Assembly (NCBI RefSeq): GCF_018873765.1
Contig: NC_057926.1
Span: 56,557,378-56,621,377 of the forward strand
Reading direction: 5' to 3'
Length of the DNA: 64,000 nt
DNA from: Telopea speciosissima
Lineage: Eukaryota > Streptophyta > Magnoliopsida > Proteales > Proteaceae
The notes beneath the pieces are model-generated. The model was not told where the DNA came from, made no database searches, and saw nothing but the letters and a program-made list of their open reading frames with translations. Shown here piece by piece: positions 20,716 through 32,940 of this stretch. The translations under genes and the position numbers were made by a program. How positions within the stretch are numbered: position 1 is the first letter of the stretch; every line of letters starts with the position of its first letter.

Positions 20716-21090
20716 TTGTGCTATGCAAATCTGCACCTTTCACCAATTCAGTGGCAGAAGGCTATCCGAAGGTCTTTAATTATCCAGGGGCTTTGCGGAA
20801 AAGCCTCCTTGATAATCTTCGATGGTCTGTCCACGGAGATTTGTATTGCTGCTTATCTCTTCAGCAAAGAGGTTATACGGTTAGTAAGGAAATCGGGTCC
20901 GTTATTCACTGCTTTATATTTGAAGCAGTGTTCCTCATCTTTGCAAATTAATTACGGGACCCTTAAGTTTAAACATTCCTTACTACCTGTGCCTATCGCT
21001 CTTACGAGGACTCCCCGAAAAAGAATATTTATTATTCGATTCATATCCTACTATAAGAAGTCCAATAGAAACAATATTTTTTTTTTCATG
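20716..21090 (+). pseudogene. Fragment resembling mitovirus-type RNA polymerase ORF of plant mitochondria
   Basis: One frame translates to a stretch (about 20770-21060) that resembles the region upstream of the catalytic motifs in the mitovirus-derived RNA-dependent RNA polymerase reading frames known from plant mitochondrial genomes. The recognisable parts are a GPLFTALYLKQC-like block and a PVPIALTR-like block. The flow is broken (an altered spacing after the second block) and the polymerase core is not present, so this is a dead remnant. It could be nuclear-transferred mitochondrial DNA or an independent nuclear copy. The resemblance is from memory of the family and needs a database search. 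Confidence 0.4.
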
Positions 21091-21620
21091 TGAAGGTAAA
21101 AGAGGAATAAAAGGTCTCAAACTTAGAAACCTCCTAAGCCAGCTGAGATAGCAGCTGTCCTCAATAGAAGCAATACTTGAAATGACAATTTAAAAATAAA
21201 AATAAAATCACCTTATAATATATTGGTTACAGGTATGTATGCACCTAACCTTAACCTAACAAACGAGTTAAGAGTAGCTATAGACAATAATAATTGTAGG
21301 GGACCAATGGACCCAGGTCCCATGGGCTTTGCAAATTGCAACGTGTGGTCTTGCCATATATGAGTTGGTTGTCACTCACTAATACCGAAAACTGAAGTCG
21401 TCCAAGACAAATTAACATTATCAAAACTTTGACAATAATCTTTCAAAAAAATTGACAATCTGTCTCATATAGTTTATTTTCATGAATCGAATACTATGAA
21501 ATTCAATCATAGTTTCCACTCATTGAAAATTTTTAGGACAAAGGAAACCTACTTTAGAACTAGTCCGACACTTTACCTTTTGAAACGAAATAATTCAATT
21601 GATATGTGAAAGTGAACGGA
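21091..21620. other. Intergenic spacer, nothing recognised
   Basis: AT-rich, no supported feature. Confidence 0.4.
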
Positions 21621-21623
21621 TCA

Positions 21624-22090
21624 ATAAGGTGTGTCAAATGGTTGGTTCGGTTTTGGAATTTTTTTTTTTTCAGGTTTAAATTGAATCCAAATCGTTAAGG
21701 TGAGATTCGATTTTGATTTAATTCGGTTATGGATTTTATCAGATTGGTTTAACGGGTTGTTATCAGATTATTACCAGTTTAGTTTTCCTTTTTTTATAAA
21801 TATATATAATGGTAGAGGTTCTTCACAGTGCAACAAGCAGTTTTCAATCAATCAATGGGTTTCGTGGGTGATGAATTGTCCAATAGATATGGATGGTTTG
21901 GGTTTACTATTTTATTGCTGGAAACTGCATTTTATTGGGTTTTTTTAGTCGGTTTCCACGTTATGGATGGTTTGGGTTTCTAAAAGAACGAAACCAAAGC
22001 CAGACCATTAAGTATTTGGTTTGATTTACTATTTTCTGGTCATTTCGGTTGATCTGATCGATTTAGACAGGAATTTTTCATACCATTAAT
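21624..22090. repeat. Degenerate hAT-like MITE material
   Basis: Begins TAAGGTGTGTCAAATGG and continues with TTCGGTTTTGG, ATGGTTTGGGTTT and GGTTGATCTGATCG, the same vocabulary as the TAGGGGTGTCAA elements. The right end is not identifiable. Confidence 0.4.
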
Positions 22091-24930
22091 GAATTTATAC
22101 TTTATATTTTTTTGTCGCAAGAAATCTTTACTTAGGCCATTGGGTAAGCACATCTGAGTATCTACCTAGGAATAGAAGCGTGATCTCATGATACCCTGTG
22201 AAAAAAGGTAGCGGCATAGAAAAACACCACCAAGTAGATATATTTTTTTCATATTTTTATTTAGGAATGAATGGAAATTTATCATAATTTGGATGAAACC
22301 GAAACAACAGAGCATCTTTTCAGTTGGATAAGAATCATACCCAGTTCAATTTTGCAAGGCAAACTGCCCCGGAAAGAAGGAAAGAAGGAAAGAAGGAAAT
22401 TCTGAGCATTAAAGTGTCTGGAAGACGTACGAATATGTTATATGTATGACGTTGTAATTATGTAAAATGAGTATATATATATATATAATGAGGAGGTACT
22501 CCTACTAAGCAATAAGCATTAAGCAATGGACTTTGAGATTCTCGATCAGCAGCAGATCGAGCCTGATGAGTGATGAGCCCTACTCTAATCTTTTTCTTGT
22601 TTGGACTTCCAATAAAGAAACTGAGACGTCTCAGATGATCCTTGGAGTGCAAGCCATATTTTTACTCTGTGACTGTGAGAGTCGTGAGAGAGAGAGAGTA
22701 AAGGTCAGTAATTTAAGCCAGGGAAAGGGACTGAGAGAGGGAGAGAAAAGGGCATGTTGCCGACCACTTTGCAGGGAAATATTGCTGAAAGCGGGAGGCA
22801 GTCATCATGAAGATACACACGCACACGCTTACCCAGGCCAGATAGAATTGACCCTTGAAACAAACACAAGGCCACCCCCACCCACCCACCCCCAATGACT
22901 CCACCATACCCAAACGGATAAAAGAGCTTCTTGTTAAGAGCTGGTCTCTCCTTCTTCCTCTCCCCTCTCTTTATCTCGCACGCACACCCACATACATATA
23001 CGCATTCAATTATTCAAATGGGTGTCTTCGCCACCATGGCTTACTGCCTGAAAACTCCAACGATGGTAGAAAACAGACGCATGATGAAGCGCAGTCACAA
23101 AACTGCCGCATATAAGATATGGGAAGCAGTTTTCTATCCAGGAGTGCGGGCCTAGGTGTCTTTTCATATAAATCATACTCCCATGCATCTGGTTCTTTAC
23201 TCAAAACATGGGGGTATAAATATCTTTTCATATAGGAAAAAAAAAGATAGACTCATAAGAATGTTGGTGTAGGCCACACTCCCAGATAGATATCTTTTTC
23301 CCATAAAATATAAAAGTGAAGATCAAATTTAATAGAGGGAGAGAGTTAATATCAAGAAATCTCATACGTTATATTAATGGTGGCGTGGCTGCATGAATGG
23401 ATAATGGTATCATTTTCATATGAAATTCATAGAAAAAAACAGAAAAAAGAATTGTCTTTTCGTGCTTCTCTATTTTTAGATATAGGAGTGCATGAAATTA
23501 CCACTTCGTCTTTTGAAATAAAAAAAAATCTCATCACTGTTGATATCCTTATGTGCATTCTCATTGGTTCGCATTGATGTAGGGGTCATGCGACTAGACA
23601 ACGATCTCTTGTCCTAAAAAAAAAAACTTATATAAGGAGGACGTAAAGTACATTGGTGGAAAACCTTTATTCAATAAATAAAGGGGTTGTTTGAATGATA
23701 CCTCTAAGATGTGTTTAGAACTCGACAACTCCATTTACTTGTTCATGATCTTATTTCTAAAACTATATATAATGCAATTTTTTCAACAAAGGTAAGTAAA
23801 TCTATCTACATTGAATATTTATTGTTTCATTTGTTTTCTTATCATAAATAAAATAATGAAAATCTATACGGAAAAATGATGATTAGTTGGAAAGGTGATT
23901 TAAAAATTATGACTATTGGATTTGTAGGAGATGATTTGGACTAGTCACATATCAAATTTTAGATCAAGATTCAATGTATTTTTTTATGTAGATGTATATC
24001 CTTCCATGTTCTTCCATGTACCGTCGGTTGGTAGTCCCTAATATATATTTTTTTCTAAATACATCGTTTCGCCATTTGACAAACTCAAATTGGGTGAAAC
24101 TTGACAAGTAAAAAAGAAGACATTATGATCCATCCATATATAAATTATGATCCATTCATATATAAAATTTCAGCTCCAAGTGAACTACCACATCGTAATT
24201 ATTAGAGGGCTAGTTTTTTTTGTTTTTTTATTTTTTTAAATATTTTGGGTGAGGACATGGTAAGCCTTCACTCCCCTTTATTTTTTTATACGGAATTTTA
24301 AAGGAAAATTAAAACTTGAACATTTCTTTGTTTTACCAAGAGATGGTTTATTAGGGTCAGATAAGGAGATATTGGATTTTAAATTAGGGGAAAATATCGG
24401 TAGTACCTTTATTTCTATATCTACTACTTACATGAAACTGTTAGGTCTAATTGGTTCTTTCTTCAGCATAGGATACTATTTTTCCGCACCTTAGTGTACT
24501 TCTTTATGCCACTTGATCAGAAAAATAAACACACACTTAGGTCACTACGACACACAAAAATCCAAATTGCTTTTCATGATTCTTCTCGTCCATCAATTCA
24601 GTGGTGTCCCCCATCTTCTCTTTTCATAGTTGAAAAAGAGCTATAGAGCTCTTCCATATGTGCCTAGAAGAGTGAAACTAGACATCTTAGACCAATGGCA
24701 GAGGTGATCACAAAAAACAAAAACAAAAACAAAAAAAATAAAAAACCCATTCATAAGTAACCCACACAAACTGTTGCATCCGATGGGCCCACATATCACT
24801 AGGGGAGTTTGAATTTTTTTGTTTCTGTTTTTGGGTTTGCGGGTTTGATAAAAAAAACATGATATCAACACCATACATATCAATAAGAGCGGAGTACATG
24901 CACCCTCTCTTGCTTGAATTAAAATGTAAA
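22091..24930. other. Long gene-poor stretch
   Basis: No supported gene. It contains a GGAAAGAAGGAAAGAA microsatellite (22373-22398), a GAGAGA tract (22686), a pyrimidine-rich patch followed by a 45-codon frame at 23020-23157 (see findings), and short direct motifs ending in TATCTTTTCATAT near 23160-23300. Confidence 0.4.
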
Positions 24931-24939
24931 AAACAAATT

Positions 24940-25640
24940 TTTTTTTGTGATGAAACATGAGCAAATATTATATTAAAGAGTTGAAATAGATACAGCTTGG
25001 TTAGAGTTAGGAAAATTAATCCTAACTATCATGGATAACTCAACAAAATATAGTTATCCCTAGTCATATGAATAAAATTACAATTCTGTGCAGCTTTTGA
25101 AATATGAAAAAGAAGGGGGACTAAGTTCCACGGCTATGGATGATCCTTTGGGTGAGAAACAAAAAGTAAAACAACCTCGCTCAAACTCCAAATTTCTTGT
25201 ACTCGGAGACCAAAATTTTGAGCCTTCTTCCCTTTGTCATTACCGTCAGATCTGGCTCTAGTGGGTGATGTGCTTCCATCTTACCTATTTCTATCAAAAT
25301 GACGTGTCCTTGCAGAATAACACAAAAAACTCAAGTTGACTTGTCTAGCCCTGCTGCAAAGGATCCTGTACAACATAGAATAGGATTGTCTGAGTATATA
25401 ATATTGTGAGAACCATTCGGAGAAACGATACTGTTAAGCGAATTAACAGAAACATCAATTGTGGGTGGAGAGATATGAAGATCAGTAAACCATCTATTAA
25501 TATTGTTTAAAGTTTGAAATGAATCAAGTTTTGATTTTCTAAAAAGTTTTTTATTTCGAGTATCCCAACTGACATAACAAGTAATGATAAAGACCGAAAA
25601 AAACCAGATTAGAGAACACTTATCAAGATATCCATTATTA
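24940..25640 (-). pseudogene. LINE 3' end relic
   Basis: Read on the minus strand, 25600-25380 gives the linker typical between the LINE reverse transcriptase and RNase H (CYVSWDTRNKKLFRKSKLD), then degenerate sequence. The minus-strand end near 24950 has the AT-rich TTAATATAATATTTGCTC tail and A run typical of plant L1 3' ends. Several stops; no functional frame. Confidence 0.5.
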
Positions 25641-25845
25641 AGAAAATGTGCACATAAAGAGAGAATAAAAGAAAGACAGTTTTACCTTTTCTTTATTCTT
25701 CTTCCTCCTCTTGCAACTTCGCCCCCACCCCTGTTGCCGGTTTAGCTGGCAACCTAATCCAGGACTGGGCCACCGCTGGTGATGTTGTTTTTTATGGTGA
25801 AGTTGGTGGAGGCTGAAGCTAAGGCGATGGCGGCTTGGTCTCGAT
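25641..25845. other. Short spacer before MITE
   Basis: Pyrimidine-rich then GGTGG-rich sequence, no stable frame supported as a gene. The hAT MITE inserts at its end (target GTCTCGAT). Confidence 0.4.
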
Positions 25846-26401
25846 TAGGGGTGCAAGTTTGGCCCTGTTGGCCCGAACCCGCCTTAGCCAACCCTGAGCC
25901 TGAACAGGGTTTGGGCTGAGATATTTGGCCCTGAGGGCGGGTCAGGGCTAGAAATTCCTGGCCCTGAGTTAGGGTCGGGTCGGGTTAGGGTTGAGGCCTC
26001 GAGCTAAGCTTGGCTCGGCCCGGCCCGACCCTGATTAAGGTTATACTGTAAAATATATATTGACAAAATTTATACATTATAAACTTTAAATTTCACCCAC
26101 ATTTCTTTATATAATATATTATATATGAAGACAATAAGTGTTATAATATAATTTATTATATTATTATTTTATGTAAAATTAATAATGTTCTTCCCAGCCC
26201 ATTCCAGCCCATGCATTTCTTTCCCCCTCCCCATGATTAGGGCCAATCAGGGTCGGCCCGACCCGACCCTGAGGGCGGGTCAGGGTTGGATTTTTCTGGC
26301 CCTGAATCAGGGTCGGGTCGGGCCTGGGCCCAGTTAAGGGGACTTAGGGTTGGGCTAGGGTTCTATAAAACCCGGTCCAACCCGACCCTGTTGCAGCCCT
26401 A
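25846..26401. mobile_element. hAT MITE, TAGGGGTGCAA family, copy 1
   Basis: 556 bp with terminal repeats TAGGGGTGCAA and the complement of TTGCAGCCCTA. A perfect 8-bp duplication GTCTCGAT flanks it (25838-25845, 26402-26409), diagnostic of hAT transposition. GC-rich arms full of GGCCCTGA/TCAGGGTCGG flank an AT-rich core. It is nearly identical to 32380-32940, so both moved recently from related sources. Confidence 0.88.
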
Positions 26402-26800
26402 GTCTCGATCAACCTTGGAATCCATAGATCACGTATGGTGTCTTTGAATTGTTTGTTGTTCACGTCGCATTGGAGTTGCTTTTTGTGCTTCTGAACGTTT
26501 GTTCTCCAATAGTGTACCAATGTGTTCCATTATCCAATTTAGCCATTTAGGTGGAACAGTGGAACACAACTCGACAATCGAATTGCACCCTTTGCAAAAT
26601 GGTCAAATAAAAACGATGCAAAATCAGCTAGATCAGGCATGTCCGATTCCAACATAACTCGGCCAATCTGATCGATCTGATTTCGAGTTTTGAAACAATA
26701 GGAGGCAGCGAAGCGAATGGATTGGTAGAATCAGCTTGACATGTCACCGATACACTTTATTGATTGACTGCAAAATAAGAATAGGGAGAAAAAACGCAAT

Positions 26801-26953
26801 TTGGGCGCGTACAATACACTGCCCCTGTGGCATCCAAACACAAGTAGGCGAAATGACTGCCACACCCCCATGGATAGGCAAAATTTCCCGTGGGGTGCGG
26901 CGGTCATTTGCCAACCCCTGTGTCCATAGGGGCAACATACTGCACGTGCCCAA
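26801..26953. mobile_element. Foldback MITE
   Basis: The left arm TTGGGCGCGTACA...ACTGCCCCTGTGG is inverted on the right (GTCCATAGGGGCAACATACT...GTGCCCAA). Nearly the whole element pairs, with centre near 26880. Confidence 0.65.
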
Positions 26954-27127
26954 TTAACTTTCTTTTTCCCATATGAATATTACGTAATAAAAACAAGGGA
27001 GTGTTTCCTACTTGGTACCGAAGGCTATGCAAGCAAGCGAGAGCCAATGAACATTCTCTTCTCGAGTTCTCAGTTTAATTAAGGGCAAAGCTAGGGACTA
27101 AAGATATGGACTTGGCTCTTGTGCAGT

Positions 27128-27291
27128 TGTGGCGGGAGCTGCACTGTGCAACTCGAAAACCACCCCAAATACAGGGGGGAGGAGTCATTTCACATGTGGG
27201 TCCCAGGTGGGACCCACTTGTGAAATAACTATCTTACCCCTATTTTTGCTGTCGTTTAGCGGAGCTGCACAGGTGCAGCTCCCGCCACGGC
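27128..27291. mobile_element. Foldback MITE, GTGGCGGGAGCTGCAC ends
   Basis: GTGGCGGGAGCTGCACTGTG at 27128 is inverted as GCACAGGTGCAGCTCCCGCC at the right. An inner hairpin TTTCACATGTGGGTCCCA / TGGGACCCACTTGTGAAA is also present. It could fold into a nearly perfect stem in RNA. Confidence 0.7.
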
Positions 27292-27780
27292 TGGATAAGA
27301 TCTTTTTCCCTAAACATATAGAGGGAGAGGGTGCTAGCGTAGACTATGCCCCAGATAGAAAATTGTCTCTAAAAATAAAAGATGCCTTTGGATTGGGCTG
27401 GGTTGTAATGACGCAGCCCAATCCTAAGTCCCCTTGACTTAGCCCAAACCTAGCCCGAGGTTTGGTTGGGATAGGATATTTCAGGCAGACTCAGCCTAAT
27501 CAAGCTCAAGCCATCCCAACCCAACTCTAATTGACCCTAATTGGGACCGGATTGGGCCGAATTAATCCTGTAAAAGTGGCAGCCTCAATTGAATAAAATA
27601 TATATTTATATATAGGGTTAGACGGCCGGATCAAACTTAAACCAAGGACTCAACATAGGCCCAACAAGCCTGGCCCAACACGTGGATGGAGAGCCTAACC
27701 CAGGATCTGTCAGACTAAAGTTGGACTTGGGCCGGCTCGGGCTCACCGGGCTAAGCTTGCACCTCTAGTCAAGAGCAATC
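27292..27780. repeat. Degenerate GGGTGCAA-type hAT MITE material
   Basis: GC-rich GCCCAA/TTGGGC words, ending GGGCTAAGCTTGCACCTCTA near 27769, which is the complement of a TAGAGGTGCAAG terminus. It is a diverged relative of 25846-26401. Confidence 0.45.
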
Positions 27781-28045
27781 AATTCCATTTCGAATCGACC
27801 AAATAGTGTATGGTATAGGAATGTGTATCGGTCAACTCAAAAACTGAAATGGTATTGGATTGGAATCAACGCTGATCGATTGTATTAGATAAATTTGCCC
27901 CTGATTCTTCTTTAAAAATAGTTTTTTTTAAAACCATGTTACCCCTTGTTCGTACCGTATCGCACAAATACAGTATCAACATAATAGTGGAATTGATCAC
28001 TTACAAAACTGATACAATACCGATACCTCAAATAATAGTATGTCC
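27781..28045. mobile_element. Degenerate member of the CATGGTT/TATCGATAC MITE family
   Basis: Shares GTATTAGATAAATTTGCCCCTG, TTTAAAAATAG and TTACCCCTTGTTCGTACCG with the well-defined element at 41299-41541. Confidence 0.5.
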
Positions 28046-28872
28046 TAATAGTATATACACAGACCTGAAAAAGTATTTTCTTATAAAATGTTAAGGGACT
28101 GTGTATGAAAACTTTTCCCAAATATTAAAATAAATTTAAAAAAATATGAGTACGACCAAGGCGAAAGGATAATCCATAAATATATGTTGAAGTGAGGTAC
28201 TGAGCTCACCTGCTCAGAAGTTGAAAATCGCAGTAGTAAAAGTTCTCATTTTTAAACGAAACAAATTGATCATCACGAGAAAATGGGGGTAACATGTGAC
28301 AGAGGAGACAGTGTCACATAGAACTAGTTGGCCTGTCAAGTCACTGTTCCTCTTTCTTTATTGTCTTTCTTTTCTTCAGGATTTTTAATTTTGTCTAATC
28401 ACATCACTTCAGAACAGTCCCCCCCGGCTCCAAAGTCCTACCCTACTACTACTACTACAGGTCCAATCTCACCAGGCTAGTGACTATACTCCAGTGCACT
28501 CCCTAACTATTTTCCCTTCCCTTCCTCCTGACTTCCATTTCAAAACTCTCGTCCATCTCTCTTTTACCCCCTCACCTCCACTGTCTCCTGTCTCTTATTT
28601 TGAGATTTTTCTCTTTTGTTTTGGTGTTGTTTTGTACTTGGCATCCTGCTCAGTGAAAGTGTTTTTTTTTTTCTTTTATTTAGAGTTTTTAATTGTTAAA
28701 CCTTAAGACCCCCCATGTGGGTTTGGTTGGTTTTTTTGCTGATAAGAACAAGTGAGGAAGAAAAATCTGTTCAAAAACTTCCCACACAACCCTTTTCACC
28801 ACCATTGTTTTCCCTTCTTTTTCCTCTTTTTGCGCAGAGTGATAGTTAGATCCTAAGCAGACAACTGAAGAA
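28046..28872 (+). promoter_or_regulatory. Upstream region and likely 5' UTR of the HIPP gene
   Basis: Pyrimidine-rich sequence from about 28430 with TACTAC repeats and CTTTCTT tracts leads up to the start codon, as often seen in plant leader sequences. I cannot place the TATA box or transcription start with certainty. Confidence 0.4.
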
Positions 28873-30769
28873 ATGACTAAAGATGAAGACTTTAAGCTTC
28901 TCAAGATCCAGGTCTCTCTCTCTTTCTCCCTGTCTTTTGAGGCTCTCTGTTTTTTAAGACCACAAAGGTGGGCGGTGGTCTTTCCTACTGAGAATTTGCT
29001 TCTTGTTTGTGTTTGTGTTTTTGTTTCTTTGCTTCTTTTTTACAGACGTGTGTTCTCAAAGTGAACATACATTGTGATGGATGCAAGCAGAAAGTGAAGA
29101 AACTCCTGCAGAAAATTGAGGGTAGCTACTCACTCTACTACTCTTTTTATACTTTTAACATCTGTTTCTTGTTCCCATTGACTGGGTTTTGCCTAAAATT
29201 CAGAGAGCCCATTTTCCGTTTCTGTCTTCTTAGCTAGGAGCTAGTGATCTGTTTATCTACATCAGTTAGTTCTTGTACTAGCGTGGATCTTGGACTCTGG
29301 GTTTGGTATCAACTATGGGAAATCTAAAAGGATTCTATGGTCTTCAATACCCAGAATAAGTAGAAAATGTACCATGGTTTTAGCAGGTGAGGTGAGGAAT
29401 TCTTTTTGAAATGGAACGTGAAAGGAAGAATTTAAGGAGCTAGTTGATTGATGCTTTATGCCGAGTGTTTTTACTAATATTTTGGGAAACTTTTGGGGGA
29501 TTATTATGTTTCTGAGCTTTAGAACTGAAAATTTTCCCCAACTAGTTTAGAAGCACAGGACAGAGAACAGTGCAAAGCTTTAATAACATCAAAATGCTGT
29601 TTCTTCTCCTTATCCTTGCTGTAGTACTGATCATCTTGTTTGTTGCTTTTAATTTTAAGCTGTTTATTATTATTATTATTCTTTCTTACTTAGTTCTTTT
29701 GCTTGTTTCAGGTGTTCTCAAAGTAAATATAGATGCAGAACAACAAAAGGTCACAGTCTCAGGAAGTGTCGATCCTGCAACTTTGATTAAGAAGCTGATG
29801 AGATCAGGTAAACATGCAGAGCTTTGGTCGGCAAAATCCAACCACAACCAGAAACAGCAGCAGCAAGCTCATTGCATCAAAGATAACAAGAATGGCCAAA
29901 ACCAAAAGCAGGGTCTGATGAAGGGTCTCCAGGCCTTCAAAAACCAGCATAAGCACCCAGCATTCAGTTCTGAAGATGATGAATTCGACTGTGATGATGA
30001 TGATGACGACGAAGATGATTTTGAAGAAGAGTTACGGTTGTTCCAACAGAAAGCTAACCATATGGGTTTGCTCAATCAGCAGGCCAATATGGTAGCCAAT
30101 GCCAAGAAGAATGGTTCAGGGGCCACACACAACAACGGAAAAATGAACAATGGTGGAAACGGGCAAGCTGGAAAGAAAGGTGGTGGAGGCAATGGCGGAG
30201 GAAACCCTAACCAAAATATGGGTATGGATCAGAAGGTCATGGCAGCAGCTGCTGCCAAGATGAATAATGCCCATTTGAATGGTGGCCATGTAAATGCTGG
30301 TGAAGCTAAAAAAGGAAATGAAATCACTGCCATGTTAGCAGGACTAAATGGCCATGGAGCTGGTGTTGGCCTTGGAGGGAATGGGTTAGGATTTCAAGCC
30401 CAGATGAACAATGGCTTCCAGGGGTCTTCTGCTGGATTCCCAGCTGCTGCTGCTGCTGCTGGGTATGCAGCAGGTGGGCACCAGCCATCAGCCATGATGA
30501 ACAACTTGCAGGGTTACCAGTTTAATCATCCATCAGTGATGAATATGCAGAACAGGAATAACATGAACTTGATGATGAATGAGGCAAAGTATATGCAGCC
30601 CCAGATGATGTATAACAGATCTCCTAGCATCGCTCCCAGCACTGGCTATTACTACAACAACTACTACACTCCATTCCCCTACCCAAGCTCCCAACCAGAC
30701 AACAATGGTGCTGATTCTGCCGCCCATATGTTCAGTGATGAAAACCCAAACAGCTGTGTTGTTATGTAA
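28873..30769 (+). CDS. Heavy-metal-associated isoprenylated plant protein (HIPP)
   Basis: Three exons, 28873-28911, 29046-29121 and 29712-30769, join to 390 residues. Residues about 10-80 form a ferredoxin-like HMA domain with the metal-binding CDGC motif (C23, C26). A strongly acidic patch (about 127-146, mostly Asp/Glu) and long Gly/Asn/Met/Gln-rich low-complexity segments follow. The protein ends CVVM, a CaaX box for farnesylation, which defines the HIPP family and would tether it to membranes or partners. HIPPs take part in metal homeostasis and stress responses; the partner metal is unknown here. The intron positions within the HMA domain are typical for the family. The start at [10 protein letters not shown] places the HMA fold right at the N terminus. 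The exon 3 start repeats the VLKVNI motif of exon 2. Confidence 0.93.
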
Positions 30770-31130
30770 AGAAAATGTTATTCATTTGAGAAACCAAAGA
30801 GGAGGGAAGAGGACAAGTGCTATATTATTATTATTATTAGCTGGTAGGCAATATTAAAACAGTGCTGTTTTGATGGAGGGAGGTATATGGATATGCCTCT
30901 GAGTGATGAATCTTCTTCTTTAGTTTTAAAAGTATAAGTTGTTTGTAAAGATGTTTTTATCCCTCTTTGCAAATGTGTTTGTTTGTTTGTTTGTAGTCCT
31001 CTCTTTGTTTCTGGGCTTTGTTCTGTAATTTATGGCTTTGGGGGAGGAATATGTTGAGGATTCAAGATAAATAATTGATAGATTGTTATAATTAAATTTT
31101 CAACAAAAAATAAAAAAGAAGGTATATGGT
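30770..31130 (+). other. 3' UTR of the HIPP gene
   Basis: Contains TTATTATTATTATTAG and TTTGTTTGTTTGTTTG runs, then AATAAATAATTG-type polyadenylation signals near 31068. The end point is an estimate. Confidence 0.4.
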
Positions 31131-31356
31131 AAGTAAAAGGTATGTCATATGTGTCAATTTATGTGATTTATTTTTTTACAGACAAGACTGTCAGAATTTA
31201 TATATTTACTCTTATCTTTGGTATCAGTAGACATGAAACAGAGTAGGAGGAACATTTGGGGTTTCCATCATGTATGTGATGTTTAAGAACTCTGAGCTTC
31301 AAGTGATTGGATCCCAATTGGAATTTTGTTCTAAACCCTAGAAAATGGGATCTTAT

Positions 31357-31753
31357 TAGAGTTGTAAATGGATAAACGAAATTTTGAATTTGATCCTTAT
31401 CTCTTTATGGACATCCGTATTCATTTAGAGATATCCAGAAAAAAATCTGAATATTGTGATAAAAATTCGTCTAGGAAAAAATCCTTATAATTAATAATAA
31501 AAAGTTAAGAAAATAATGATTTTGAAGGTTTTTGACAATTCAACAGGTTTTAAAATATGAAGAAATAAGAATCATGATCTATGAGATAGATTGAGAGTGA
31601 ATTGTATCTGCTACGGGGAGGAAGCTATAGAAGGATGGTAAGAAATCTGCATTGGATCCTCATCCGAATCTATTTAGAGGTATTTGTATTCGGTCAAGGA
31701 ATATCTGGATTTCAATCCATATCCGAGTCGAATTCAATCCGTTTACAAGCCTG
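31357..31753. mobile_element. hAT-like MITE, TAGGGATGTAAA family (old copy)
   Basis: Begins TAGAGTTGTAAATGGATAAA and ends in the complement of a TTGTAAACGGATTG terminus, with GACATCCGTATTCATTTAGA inside exactly as in 3440-3830. The target duplication is eroded. Confidence 0.6.
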
Positions 31754-32379
31754 GATTGCATTGGAAAGAAAAAGCATCATAGGTCTTTATAAATTTTTTT
31801 AAGGCAAAATCTTAGACTAAATTAACGCAACAAAAGAGATTATAAAGTTCATCATCAGAAATGGTAGCAGAGTCTAGGGTTTTAGCCTGTTAGGAATTGG
31901 GTGGAAACCGTAATTGCTCATAAATCTCTGGTTTTTAGAGTTTTTGATTGTAAAGATACGAAAATTTAGTGGGGTGGGTTTGCTAAACGGACAGTGTGCA
32001 GTTTCATGGCTTAAAGGAGGGCATTATGAAAAAATAATAAAAATAAAGGGAGGAGGATGTATGAGACATTTTACAGTGGTAGTGCTTAGAGTAATCTGAG
32101 TCTTATGAGAGATGCTGCATTAAAATTTGAAATTAAACAATTGATTTTTTGTACTCTAGAGACTAACAAGAAAGGCCAAAAAGTTTGTCTTGTAGCCAAT
32201 GGCACCATATGCCCACTCACAAGGGTTTTTATTTTTTTGTTATTATTTTCTCTTTCTTTGATCATGTAGGTCCCATGTTAATGATACTTATTCTAACATC
32301 GTTATTGGGTGACAGAAGATTTCCCCATACTGGCAGATGGGATTCTTCTCCCCAAGAGAAAATAATAAATAGATAGAGA
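31754..32379. other. Intergenic spacer, nothing recognised
   Basis: No supported gene or repeat. Confidence 0.4.
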
Positions 32380-32940
32380 TAGGGGTGCAAGTTTGGCCCT
32401 GTTGACCTGAACCCGCCTTGGCCCGCCCTGAGCCCGAATAGGGTTTGGGCTGAGATATTTGGCCCTGAGGGCAGGTCAGGGCTAGAAATTTCTGGCCTTG
32501 AGTTAGGGTCGGGTCGGGTTAGGGTTGAGGCCTCGAGCTAAGCTTGGCCCGGCCCGGCCCGGCCTGACCCTGATTTAAGTTATACTGTAAAATATATATT
32601 GACAAAATTTATACATTATAAACTTTAAATTTCACCCACATTTCTTTATATAATATATTATATATGAAGACAATAAGTGTTATAATATAATTTATTATAT
32701 TATTATTTTATGTAAAATTAATAATGTTCTTCCCAGCCCATTCCAGCCCATGCATTTCTTTTCCCCTCCCCATGATCAGGGCCAATCAGGGTCGGCCCGA
32801 CCCGACCCTGAGGGCGGGTCAGGGTTGGATTTTTCTGGCCCTGAGTTAGGGTCGGGTCGGGCCTAGGCCCAGCTAAGGGGACTTAGGATTGGGCTAGGGT
32901 TCTATAAAACCCGGCCCAACCCGACCCTGTTGCAGCCCTA
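32380..32940. mobile_element. hAT MITE, TAGGGGTGCAA family, copy 2
   Basis: Same ends and internal sequence as 25846-26401, with only scattered differences. A perfect 8-bp target duplication GATAGAGA flanks it (32372-32379 and 32941-32948). Confidence 0.88.
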
